64,000 nucleotides of DNA, from positions 868,001 through 932,000 of the forward strand of contig CANLOY010000001.1 of assembly GCA_947493005.1 (NCBI GenBank). The letters are read 5' to 3'. The notes beneath the pieces are model-generated. The model was not told the origin of the DNA. It did not search any database and saw nothing but the letters and a program-made list of their open reading frames with translations. Below are positions 1 through 7,306 of the stretch, one piece after another; position 1 is the stretch's first letter, and every line of letters begins with the position of its first letter. The translations under genes and the position numbers were made by a program. Source of the DNA: an uncultured Roseivirga sp. Its GTDB lineage: Bacteria; Bacteroidota; Bacteroidia; Cytophagales; Cyclobacteriaceae.

Positions 1-336
1 TTGATCTACTGGAAAATTGCCAAGTTTTTTTGTGAGCTCGTCAACCAGTAGCTCACTCTGTACAGCAAGTGTTGCATAGTATTTCAGCTTGGTGCGGGTA
101 GTATCCTGTAAGGTGATCAAAGACCTTTGGATTTCTTTATTCGAAGCAAAAAAGTCTAAGTCAATTTTCTGAAAATCAATGGACTGATAGCTACTGAAAT
201 CATCGGCCTGAAGTGAGATAAAATATCTGATTTCAGCCTGCCACTTTTCTTCTTCACTTCTTTTGTCGCAACTCAGCACAACAAATGCTACCAGACTCAG
301 GGAAAGCAAAAAATTCTGGTAAATACGTTTTTTCAT
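1..336 (-). CDS. Lipoprotein, 5' part only (runs off window start)
   Basis: An open frame of 112 codons begins with ATG at 334-336 and stays open to base 1, so the C-terminus is outside the window. The N-terminus is a lipoprotein signal: MKKR, a hydrophobic stretch, then a lipobox-like VVLSC with the lipid-modified Cys near residue 23. The mature part is charged and rich in Gln, Asp and Leu, with no motif I recognise. It is predicted to sit in the outer membrane or face the periplasm. The function is unknown. I am fairly sure it is a real gene because the reading frame, signal peptide and lipobox agree. Confidence 0.75.
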   Translation of the reverse strand, partial: MKKRIYQNFLLSLSLVAFVVLSCDKRSEEEKWQAEIRYFISLQADDFSSYQSIDFQKIDLDFFASNKEIQRSLITLQDTTRTKLKYYATLAVQSELLVDELTKKLGNFPVDQ

Positions 337-663
337 AATGCTAATCTAACGAATGAGAACGAATACTTTTTAAAAACATTTTCTATTACTGACATCCGAG
401 AAAGATTTTTTGAGATCGAAGAAATAGCTGAAAATCACCCTTTTTAATTCCCTAAAGGGATACCCTTGGCAACTCCCTTTAGGGTAGGGGTGGTTTTGAG
501 TCTTAAAGAAAAATCTATTCTCGGATATCGGTAATTTTCTACCATAGCAGACCGAAGCTTGCTAGTTATGGAATGGAGTCTAAAGAGAGGTTTTGCTAAA
601 CTTGATAAGTTCCCTCAGTTTCGCTCGGGATGAAAAAGAGAATTTACATGGTATAGCAATTAT
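337..663. other. Intergenic region with a long palindrome and a dispersed repeat
   Basis: No gene is seen here. Positions 386-534 form a long imperfect hairpin (listed separately). Positions 575-640 carry a degenerate copy of the dispersed intergenic repeat whose core reads roughly TTCGCTCGGGATGA. Confidence 0.6.
386..534. repeat. MITE-like long imperfect inverted repeat
   Basis: The outer arms 386-410 and 509-534 pair: each contains a TCTCGGAT-like core next to a run of A/T, with a one-base bulge. Further in, 428-440 (CTGAAAATCACCC) pairs with 488-500, and CCCTAAAGGGA at 450-460 pairs with TCCCTTTAGGG at 474-484. The tip is about 461-473. The whole 149 bp could fold as one cruciform or RNA hairpin. 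It contains no coding frame. Confidence 0.6.
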
Positions 664-1833
664 CTAAATCATCGAAAAAGGAGTCAGTTTAATATTCAGC
701 GTCTCACCATTTCTTTTGACAGTCAGGTTTATGGTTTTTTTACTGCGCGAAGCAAACTGACGGAACTCATCGTGCGTCATCTTACTATTTCCATTTACTG
801 AAATAATTCTGTCACCGGTTTTCATGCCAGCCTTTTCTGCTGCCGATTCGGGAATAATGTTCTCTACTTCCAGATAACCTTTCTTCTTTTTTAGCTTCAG
901 GCCGGTGGTATTATTTCGAAAAGGAACCTCAAACAAACTGTTCTTTTTCACATACATTACCTGCTTACGATAATCAAAGATCATGTTGAAACGTTTAAGA
1001 ATTTCCAATCCTAAGATTCCATCTACCTGACTGTAACTGCTTACACCGGTGGTAACATTGGCCATTCTTATCGGTACACCATTAAACTGTTGGTCAAGGA
1101 TTGAATAAGCCTTTAGCCGTCCTATATGGTCAACAGAACTATTACCCAGTGCCCGACCGGTGTACTCAAAAGAAGGAGTAACCTTTTCGGTCAGGTCATT
1201 CTTTTCTACAGTTGGTGTATTGATTCTTAAAGCAAGTGCTGCACCAGTATCTACCAGATACGGACCTGTAATGGTTTCGTTTTCTGAGACTTTTAAACTC
1301 CCTTCAATTATCGGAATACGGAAAGGAGCCAGTTTGATTTTATGTGCATCATATCCATTTGGAGCGGGAAAGTTCTCTTTTTCAAAAAGCCTGATCACAC
1401 TTTCGTCAAAGTTTAACTCTACCACAAAACGATTGAGCACATTTGCTCCTATGATACCATCGAGCGGGAAATCATAATCTCCTAAATGATCGAGGTTCAT
1501 TACCAGAAAAGTCTGGTTTTTTAGTCCTAGTTTATCACTAAGCCAGAGTTCATGGTTTTGTGATGACTTAATAGAAACTGGACCTGAAGCTCCACTAACC
1601 CTACGGGTACCCGATATTTCCAAACCGAGTTCTTCAGCAACCTCTTCGCTAGCCAGATTGGCTGCTGCACCCGTATCGAAAACCAGGTTTAAATCTCTGC
1701 TGTCATTAATTTTTGCTTTGATATAGATATGGCCCAGGTGTATTTCGAAGGGAAGAGTGTGTAACGGCTTAGGTTCATTAGCTCTGGTAATTGTAACAAT
1801 ACAAATCAGAGCTGTAATAAGTAAAACACGCAT
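664..1833 (-). CDS. Retropepsin-like aspartyl protease family protein with PDZ domain
   Basis: This 389-residue exported protein has two retropepsin-like halves, each with a catalytic-type Asp-Thr-Gly motif (residues about 53-55, VFDTGAA, and 195-197, LVDTGAA). Each DTG half also has the downstream Gly-rich flap-like pattern ending in DGIIGANVL or DGILGLEIL. A C-terminal PDZ domain covers about residues 310-389 (GYLEVENII, AGMKTGDRI). The N-terminus looks like a signal peptide. In this family two DTG halves in one chain would make an internal pepsin-like dimer, and PDZ would bind peptide termini. Substrate is unknown. A paralog with the same order of domains lies at 17338-18582. Periplasmic location is inferred. 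Confidence 0.85.
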   Translation of the reverse strand: MRVLLITALICIVTITRANEPKPLHTLPFEIHLGHIYIKAKINDSRDLNLVFDTGAAANLASEEVAEELGLEISGTRRVSGASGPVSIKSSQNHELWLSDKLGLKNQTFLVMNLDHLGDYDFPLDGIIGANVLNRFVVELNFDESVIRLFEKENFPAPNGYDAHKIKLAPFRIPIIEGSLKVSENETITGPYLVDTGAALALRINTPTVEKNDLTEKVTPSFEYTGRALGNSSVDHIGRLKAYSILDQQFNGVPIRMANVTTGVSSYSQVDGILGLEILKRFNMIFDYRKQVMYVKKNSLFEVPFRNNTTGLKLKKKKGYLEVENIIPESAAEKAGMKTGDRIISVNGNSKMTHDEFRQFASRSKKTINLTVKRNGETLNIKLTPFSMI

Positions 1834-1882
1834 AGTAGTTGACCTTTTGAGTTAATTGATAGTTCAAAGAGGAGTTGTCATG

Positions 1883-1927
1883 CCGGAAAAATAACCCTTA
1901 ACATTTATTCAAGGGTTATTTTATCCG
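1883..1927. repeat. Palindromic repeat (stem-loop)
   Basis: CCGGA followed by AAAATAACCCTT pairs with AAGGGTTATTTT and TCCGG across an 11-base loop. It lies about 320 bp past the hexosaminidase stop and 50 bp before the protease start, so it could end read-through transcripts, but no clean T run follows the stem. Confidence 0.6.
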
Positions 1928-1952
1928 GTATCTCAAATACAATGGAGATGAG

Positions 1953-2006
1953 ATTGCGGACATTTTTCTTGTCGCTCAGTTAAACAGACATGAAAAATTC
2001 CGCAAT
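1953..2006. repeat. Palindromic repeat (stem-loop), GTCATTGCGG family
   Basis: ATTGCGGACATTTTTC at the left pairs with GAAAAATTCCGCAAT at the right. The minus-strand head, GTCATTGCGGAATTTTTC, closely matches the head of the element at 38978-39026 (GTCATTCCGGAATTTTTC), suggesting one dispersed family. Confidence 0.6.
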
Positions 2007-2244
2007 GACGTCCTTTAGTTCATGTTCTGAACCCTAGTAAATATACTTATTCATAGGCCTCAGGTTGCAAAAGGCGATGAACGTTAACACTCGTTAAGAG
2101 TTGGAAGGTAGCGGTTAAGCATAGATATCGTCACTCTGAGTGTTTTGAAGAATGAAAAACCGTCCCGATACTTCGGGAAAGTCTTCTGATACCTTGGAGA
2201 GATTCTTTCACCTTCGTTCCTCAGGTTTCAGAAAGCGACATAAT

Positions 2245-4539
2245 TCAATGATTTAGCATACTGGCAGGAACTTCCTGTTTTTCCATGCCTGGTCCTTCTA
2301 TCATCAGACTTAAAGTCTCACCACCACCAGCCTCGAAAAACCGAACTTCAATTGGGTGAAAACCAGCTTTCAGAGCAATTTGCCCCTGTATTTCCTGAGG
2401 ACCGTGTGGGCCATCATTATCCACAACCAACTGATCATGAACCTTCAATGTACTACCATCATCAGATCGGGTATAGAATGTGTAAATACCATCAGCAGGC
2501 ACGTTGATCATTCCATTGAAAATCAATCCAAAGGTTGAAGGCATTTCTTTTGGAAGCCCAATTGTAGAAACCACTTGAGTTGATTCCCCTTTGGCCTGAT
2601 CCAGTTGGTTTACACTGTTAAACCTGCCTTTGTACATGGTTGAATTCACTCCATCATCAGCCTTCAATGGTTGAATGGCTTCGGTCAGTTTAGCTTTTTG
2701 ATATACCGCACTACTTACTGCACTTAAGTTACCCGATGCCGTGATCACTACAGCTTTAACAGTAACAGGTCCTTCAGACAAGTCAATTTCAAAAGGAGCT
2801 TTATATATGGTGGCGTTCTTATCTGGTTCACTCCCATCAATGGTATAATAGACCTTACCATTTTTAAAGGATGTTTCCATGCTGATGGTCTCATGACCTT
2901 CCAATGTTAAACCGTCTACCAGGCCTGTTGGTGCTGCAATATGATAGTTGACATTTCTGGCATCTAACAGACTATACTGGTTGGACATTTTAGATTGAAA
3001 CTTGTCCCAACTTTTGTGTTCCGGTTGGGTCCATAGAACTTCGGATAGCGCAACTACTCTGGGGTAAGCCATATACTCCACATGCTCGCTGGTTTTCATG
3101 TACTCTGTCCATACATTGGCCTGCGCGCCTAATACATATTTATGTGCAGACTCTTCCAGTGCACTCGGAATAGGTTCATAACCATAAACACTTTCCAGTG
3201 TGGTATAGCCTCCAATAGCCAGCGGTTCAAATTTGGGGTCAGCCTGATAATGATCAAAGTACATATCTCCATTAGGCGACATCACCACGTAATGGCCTGC
3301 ATCGGCAGCTTCAATACCTCCTGCTTCCCCTCGCCACGACATTACTGCGGCTTGTGGAGCCAGACCTCCTTCTAGTATTTCATCCCAGCCAATGAGCTTT
3401 CTACCCTTGCTGATCAGAAACTTTTCCATACGCTGGATAAAATAGCTTTGTAACTCAAACTCATCTTTTAAGCCCTCTCTTTTAATTACCTGCTGAGCAA
3501 GCGTGCTTTTCTTCCAAACAGCCTTAGGCGCTTCGTCTCCACCAATATGGATGTATTCACTTGGAAAAAGCTCCATAACTTCAGTCAATACATCTTCCAG
3601 AAAGGCAAAGGTCTTTTCACTAGGACAGTAAATGTCTTCGTAAACACCCCATTTAGTGCCTACTTCATAAGGTCCCGGGCCGCAACCTAATTCAGGGTAA
3701 GCAGCAAGCGCTCCCAGGGAGTGACCAGGCATTTCAATTTCCGGTACCACCGTTATCTGACGTGCAGCAGCATAAGCGACTACTTCTTTTACTTCTTCCT
3801 GGGTATAGAAACCACCATATGGTTTTCCATCACCTACATAAGGGTCGAAATTCTTCTCGACAATAGTTTCTTTTCGTTTACTTCCTATCTCTGTGAGTTT
3901 AGGATACTTCTTGATTTCGATACGCCAGCCTTGGTCTTCAGTTAGGTGCCAGTGAAAAGTATTTAGTTTGTATAAAGCCATCAGGTCGATATACTTTTTA
4001 ATAAAATCGACTGAATAGAAATGTCTTCCTACATCCAGGTGAAGGCCTCTCCATTTAAAGCGAGGCTGGTCCTCTATCTCCATATAAGGAAGCAAGGCGA
4101 TTTTCTTGTTGGCGGGAAGCAATTGAATTAAAGATTGGGTACCATAAAAGAACCCCTCAGCACTTGATGCTTTTATGTGGATACCGGTATTATCAATGCT
4201 AAGCTGGTATGCCTCGTGATCCAGGCCTTCGCTTTTTTCAAAAGTAATGCTGGCGTTTTCTTTGCCTGTTACCTTACTAGACCAACCACTGCTTTCAAAG
4301 TGGCTGTTTAAGTAGTTTACTGCATCGCTGGCAAGATCAGCATTTGAGTTTATGGTGGGCTCACCATTCAGTGTGAAGTGCTTATTCACATTGTATTCAA
4401 TGTATTGTGGTTCAGGAACAATTTGAGGAATAACCACATCAGCTTTGTGGGTTTGGCAACTAAAGCAAACAATAGCAGCTAAACATAAAAATAGAAAAGG
4501 CTTTAAGAAGGTAGCCGAAGTTTTAAGGGTTGATTTCAT
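2245..4539 (-). CDS. Beta-N-acetylhexosaminidase (GH20) with C-terminal PA14 domain, lipoprotein
   Basis: The enzyme removes terminal GlcNAc or GalNAc from chitobiose, chitin fragments or N-glycans. The order is: signal with lipobox and Cys about residue 28 (VCFSC); GH20 N-terminal domain to about 155; GH20 barrel about 160-520 with the HIGGDE motif whose Asp335-Glu336 pair is the family's catalytic pair; a chitobiase-type C-terminal immunoglobulin-like domain about 540-615; and a PA14 domain about 625-760 (IYTFYTRSDDGS), which often binds carbohydrate. The 764 residues fit the Bacteroidota subgroup. It is transcribed divergently from glycosylasparaginase, which fits a role in breaking down N-glycan remnants. 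Confidence 0.93.
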   Translation of the reverse strand: MKSTLKTSATFLKPFLFLCLAAIVCFSCQTHKADVVIPQIVPEPQYIEYNVNKHFTLNGEPTINSNADLASDAVNYLNSHFESSGWSSKVTGKENASITFEKSEGLDHEAYQLSIDNTGIHIKASSAEGFFYGTQSLIQLLPANKKIALLPYMEIEDQPRFKWRGLHLDVGRHFYSVDFIKKYIDLMALYKLNTFHWHLTEDQGWRIEIKKYPKLTEIGSKRKETIVEKNFDPYVGDGKPYGGFYTQEEVKEVVAYAAARQITVVPEIEMPGHSLGALAAYPELGCGPGPYEVGTKWGVYEDIYCPSEKTFAFLEDVLTEVMELFPSEYIHIGGDEAPKAVWKKSTLAQQVIKREGLKDEFELQSYFIQRMEKFLISKGRKLIGWDEILEGGLAPQAAVMSWRGEAGGIEAADAGHYVVMSPNGDMYFDHYQADPKFEPLAIGGYTTLESVYGYEPIPSALEESAHKYVLGAQANVWTEYMKTSEHVEYMAYPRVVALSEVLWTQPEHKSWDKFQSKMSNQYSLLDARNVNYHIAAPTGLVDGLTLEGHETISMETSFKNGKVYYTIDGSEPDKNATIYKAPFEIDLSEGPVTVKAVVITASGNLSAVSSAVYQKAKLTEAIQPLKADDGVNSTMYKGRFNSVNQLDQAKGESTQVVSTIGLPKEMPSTFGLIFNGMINVPADGIYTFYTRSDDGSTLKVHDQLVVDNDGPHGPQEIQGQIALKAGFHPIEVRFFEAGGGETLSLMIEGPGMEKQEVPASMLNH

Positions 4540-4635
4540 GCGGGAAGATATTGAGTTTGATGCAAAAATGAAATCGCTTTATAAATGGTTAAGTAGATGC
4601 CATCTGTTTTCAATATCTTGGTGAAAACTTTGAAC
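4540..4635. promoter_or_regulatory. Shared divergent promoter region
   Basis: Only about 96 bp separate the hexosaminidase start from the preferred glycosylasparaginase start, so promoters for both must lie here or overlap the genes. I could not identify a convincing -33/-7 pair on either strand. Confidence 0.4.
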
Positions 4636-5610
4636 ATGACTAACAGAAGGAAATTTTTGAAGTCGTCCATTTATAGCGGACTGGCAGTAACTACGGCAAG
4701 CTTAAGCAGCATGGCATGTGCAGGCCCGAAAGAAACCAAAAAACCCATAGTTATATCAACATGGAACCACGGTATGGAAGCCAATGCTGGTGCGTGGGAA
4801 GTGCTTTCTAAAAAGGGTAGGGCAGTGGATGCCGTTGAAAAAGGAGTGAGAGTAACTGAAGACGATCCTAATAATGCGACTGTAGGTATTGGAGGTTTCC
4901 CTGATAGGGATGGAGTGGTTACACTGGATGCCTGTATCATGGACGAGTTTGAAAACTGTGGTTCTGTAGCTTTTCTTCAAAACATAAAGAACCCTATTTC
5001 TGTGGCCAGAAAGGTGATGGACGATACGCCACATGTGATGTTGGTAGGTGAAGGTGCCAGACGCTTTGCCGTTGAGAAAGGGTTTAAAGAAGAGAACTTA
5101 CTTACTGAAAAATCTGAGAAGGCCTGGAAGAACTGGCTAAAAAATCAGGATTACCAACCTGAAATCAATGTAGAAAATCATGATACAATTGGCATGGTGG
5201 CGCTGGACGATATGGGCAACCTGTCGGGTGCATGTACCACCAGTGGTGCTGCTTGGAAAATGCATGGCCGTGTTGGTGATTCTCCCATCATTGGAGCTGG
5301 TCTGTATGTTGACAATGAAGTTGGAGCTGTTACGGCTACCGGTTTGGGTGAGTTTGTGATAAAAATTTGCGGAGCCCATATGATTGTGGAACTGATGCGT
5401 CAAGGCTTATCTCCTCGAGAAGCGTGTAAACAAGCGGTAGAAAGAATAGTCCGTAAGTATCCAAATGATTACAAGAACCTGCAGGTTGGTTTTTTGGCAT
5501 TGAGCAAAAGTGGAGAGTATGGTGCTTATTCTATCCACAAGGGCTTTAATTTTGCGGTGAAATCTGATACGCAGAATGAGCTTATTGATGCAGAATATTA
5601 TGGGTCTTAA
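4636..5610 (+). CDS. N4-(beta-N-acetylglucosaminyl)-L-asparaginase (glycosylasparaginase), Tat signal
   Basis: This Ntn-hydrolase cuts the GlcNAc-Asn bond left after proteolysis of N-glycoproteins. The precursor is autocleaved before the nucleophile Thr, seen here as HDTIGM (the Thr at residue 184 from this start). Other family features are the GIGGFPDRDG segment and the ATGLGE segment. The N-terminus MTNRRKFLK followed by a hydrophobic stretch is a twin-arginine signal. The longer frame from 4597 adds 13 residues before the RR motif and is less likely. A Cys after SSMA could also be lipidated. It pairs with the divergent GH20 gene. Confidence 0.9.
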   Translation: MTNRRKFLKSSIYSGLAVTTASLSSMACAGPKETKKPIVISTWNHGMEANAGAWEVLSKKGRAVDAVEKGVRVTEDDPNNATVGIGGFPDRDGVVTLDACIMDEFENCGSVAFLQNIKNPISVARKVMDDTPHVMLVGEGARRFAVEKGFKEENLLTEKSEKAWKNWLKNQDYQPEINVENHDTIGMVALDDMGNLSGACTTSGAAWKMHGRVGDSPIIGAGLYVDNEVGAVTATGLGEFVIKICGAHMIVELMRQGLSPREACKQAVERIVRKYPNDYKNLQVGFLALSKSGEYGAYSIHKGFNFAVKSDTQNELIDAEYYGS

Positions 5611-5618
5611 TTGGGCCC

Positions 5619-6854
5619 TTACTTTTTAACTATGGGCTGCATTTTTCCATAAGTAAGCGACCTCCAGATCCATTCGAAAGGGCCGAACTTAAAGTAGTTG
5701 AGCCAGAGCTTGGCAAAAACGATATTGAATATCCAAATACCCATAACAAATACTATCTGACCTGTTCGGTCCATGTCACCAAATAGTGCCATTCCATGCC
5801 CATAGAAAATAAATGAGCACATGATGGATTGAATCAGATAGGTACTTAATGCCATTTTACCAACATCTGCCAGGCGCTTAGCCAGAAAGCTTCTGGTGCC
5901 CGACTTACACATGAGCATAATAACACCTATATATCCGAGTGCCATTAAAATGCTACCCCAATAATTGAATTGTGTGAAGTAGAAGAAACTGAGTTTAAAA
6001 TCCCAGTCATAGTTAAAGTTGAGCAACGTACCAATTATTACCAGCGGCAAACCAAGGCCAAACCCATAACCGATCATTTTGGTATAATACTTAACCGTTT
6101 GCTTGGCTTTGAACACTCTACGCTTGTAAAGCGCCATACCAATTAGCATCAGGCCAGCCACCCTCCAAAAGGTCTCGAAAATGAATACAGTAGTTTGCAT
6201 TTGGAAAGCTTGCGGTGCTCTGTACAATATCTGCCGCTCCCAGTTGCTGCGGTAGAAATCAATTTCTTCCATAATAGCTGTTGGGTTGGGAAGCCATATT
6301 TCAGCTGCTGTAGCCTCATACTCACCAGGTTCCCAGAGTGGAGTAGAATACCCGATAATCAAACTTATCAATGAACCAACTATCAGGAAAATGATACCTG
6401 TTCTTATCTGAACCGATGATTTTTTGCTTCTGAAAATAAACATGAAAAACCCACAGATGGCGTAAACAAAGAGAACATCTCCAAACCATAATAGGTACGC
6501 ATGTAACAGACCGAAAATGGCAAGAAAGATAAAGCGTTTGTTTTGCAAGTCGGTCGATCTTACTTGTTCCTTTCTGGCTTTTTGCGATAGCATCACCACA
6601 CTGGCTCCAAACATCATTGAAAAGATGGCCATGAACTTCTGATCTGCAAAAACATGACTGACCAACCATACCCAAAGGTCATTGCCCACCAGGTTTTCAT
6701 ATGCCGTTGGGTTGTTATAGGCCACCGATGGCATGGCAAAACTTTGGATGTTCATGATTAGAATGCCCAGAACGGCTATTCCACGTAATATATCCATAGA
6801 TATAATTCGTTTTGCCGGAGCTACTGGTTCAAGAATATAAGATGATGATGCCAC
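5619..6854 (-). CDS. DUF418 family integral membrane protein
   Basis: The 411-residue protein starts with the family signature (RIISMDILRGIAVLGILIMNI) and has about nine to ten hydrophobic segments. The C-terminal part (about 230-400) matches the DUF418 domain pattern, with the PFEWIWRSLTYGK ending typical of YeiB-like proteins. The role of the family is not established. It ends 8 bp from the convergent glycosylasparaginase stop with no room for a separate terminator. Confidence 0.85.
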   Translation of the reverse strand: MASSSYILEPVAPAKRIISMDILRGIAVLGILIMNIQSFAMPSVAYNNPTAYENLVGNDLWVWLVSHVFADQKFMAIFSMMFGASVVMLSQKARKEQVRSTDLQNKRFIFLAIFGLLHAYLLWFGDVLFVYAICGFFMFIFRSKKSSVQIRTGIIFLIVGSLISLIIGYSTPLWEPGEYEATAAEIWLPNPTAIMEEIDFYRSNWERQILYRAPQAFQMQTTVFIFETFWRVAGLMLIGMALYKRRVFKAKQTVKYYTKMIGYGFGLGLPLVIIGTLLNFNYDWDFKLSFFYFTQFNYWGSILMALGYIGVIMLMCKSGTRSFLAKRLADVGKMALSTYLIQSIMCSFIFYGHGMALFGDMDRTGQIVFVMGIWIFNIVFAKLWLNYFKFGPFEWIWRSLTYGKMQPIVKK

Positions 6855-6894
6855 TTGGGACGGAAATTATACAATCTGAGTGAATATAAAAACT

Positions 6895-7230
6895 TCAATA
6901 TAGCTTGATGAACAACCCCGCTTCAGAAATTTCGACAGGAAACGTATTCATGGGCTTGCATAAATGATGAGCCTCAGCTCCTGTTTTAAGGTTAAACCGA
7001 TAAGAATGCAATGGACAAATAACTTCTTGAAATGCGTTAATAGTTGATTCTTTCAGAGGGTGTCTTTGGTGTGGACAAAGGGCATCAAAGGCAAAAAACT
7101 CATCATTTACTTTTGCCAGGCAAACCTTTTTGTCACCAATGCGAAGCACTCGAATAGACTTTTCCTTAAAGGCCTCGTCAGCCTGAGCACTATTGTTGAA
7201 TATTTTTACCCTTTTTACTGTTGAATCCAT
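6895..7230 (-). CDS. Small Rieske [2Fe-2S] protein
   Basis: The protein is about 111 residues long and consists of one Rieske domain. The cluster ligands are visible as CPHQRHPL (Cys-x-His) and CPLHSYRF (Cys-x-x-His), about 20 residues apart. Such stand-alone ferredoxins donate electrons to oxygenases or act in redox chains; no partner oxygenase adjoins it. I chose ATG 7230 (MDSTVKR) because the upstream residues MIILMV from 7248 are atypical; both starts are possible. Confidence 0.85.
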   Translation of the reverse strand: MDSTVKRVKIFNNSAQADEAFKEKSIRVLRIGDKKVCLAKVNDEFFAFDALCPHQRHPLKESTINAFQEVICPLHSYRFNLKTGAEAHHLCKPMNTFPVEISEAGLFIKLY

Positions 7231-7306
7231 TACCATTAATATAATCAAGAACTTTTTTAATGAGCAATGTCTGATATTAGCGAATCGAAATAACCCTAAA
7301 CTTTAG

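Larger units (their letters stand above)
1834..2244. other. Intergenic region with two palindromic repeats
   Basis: No gene is seen. Two separate hairpins lie at 1883-1927 and 1953-2006. A degenerate dispersed repeat follows at about 2125-2235, with a TCCCGATACTTCGGGA palindrome inside it. Confidence 0.6.
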
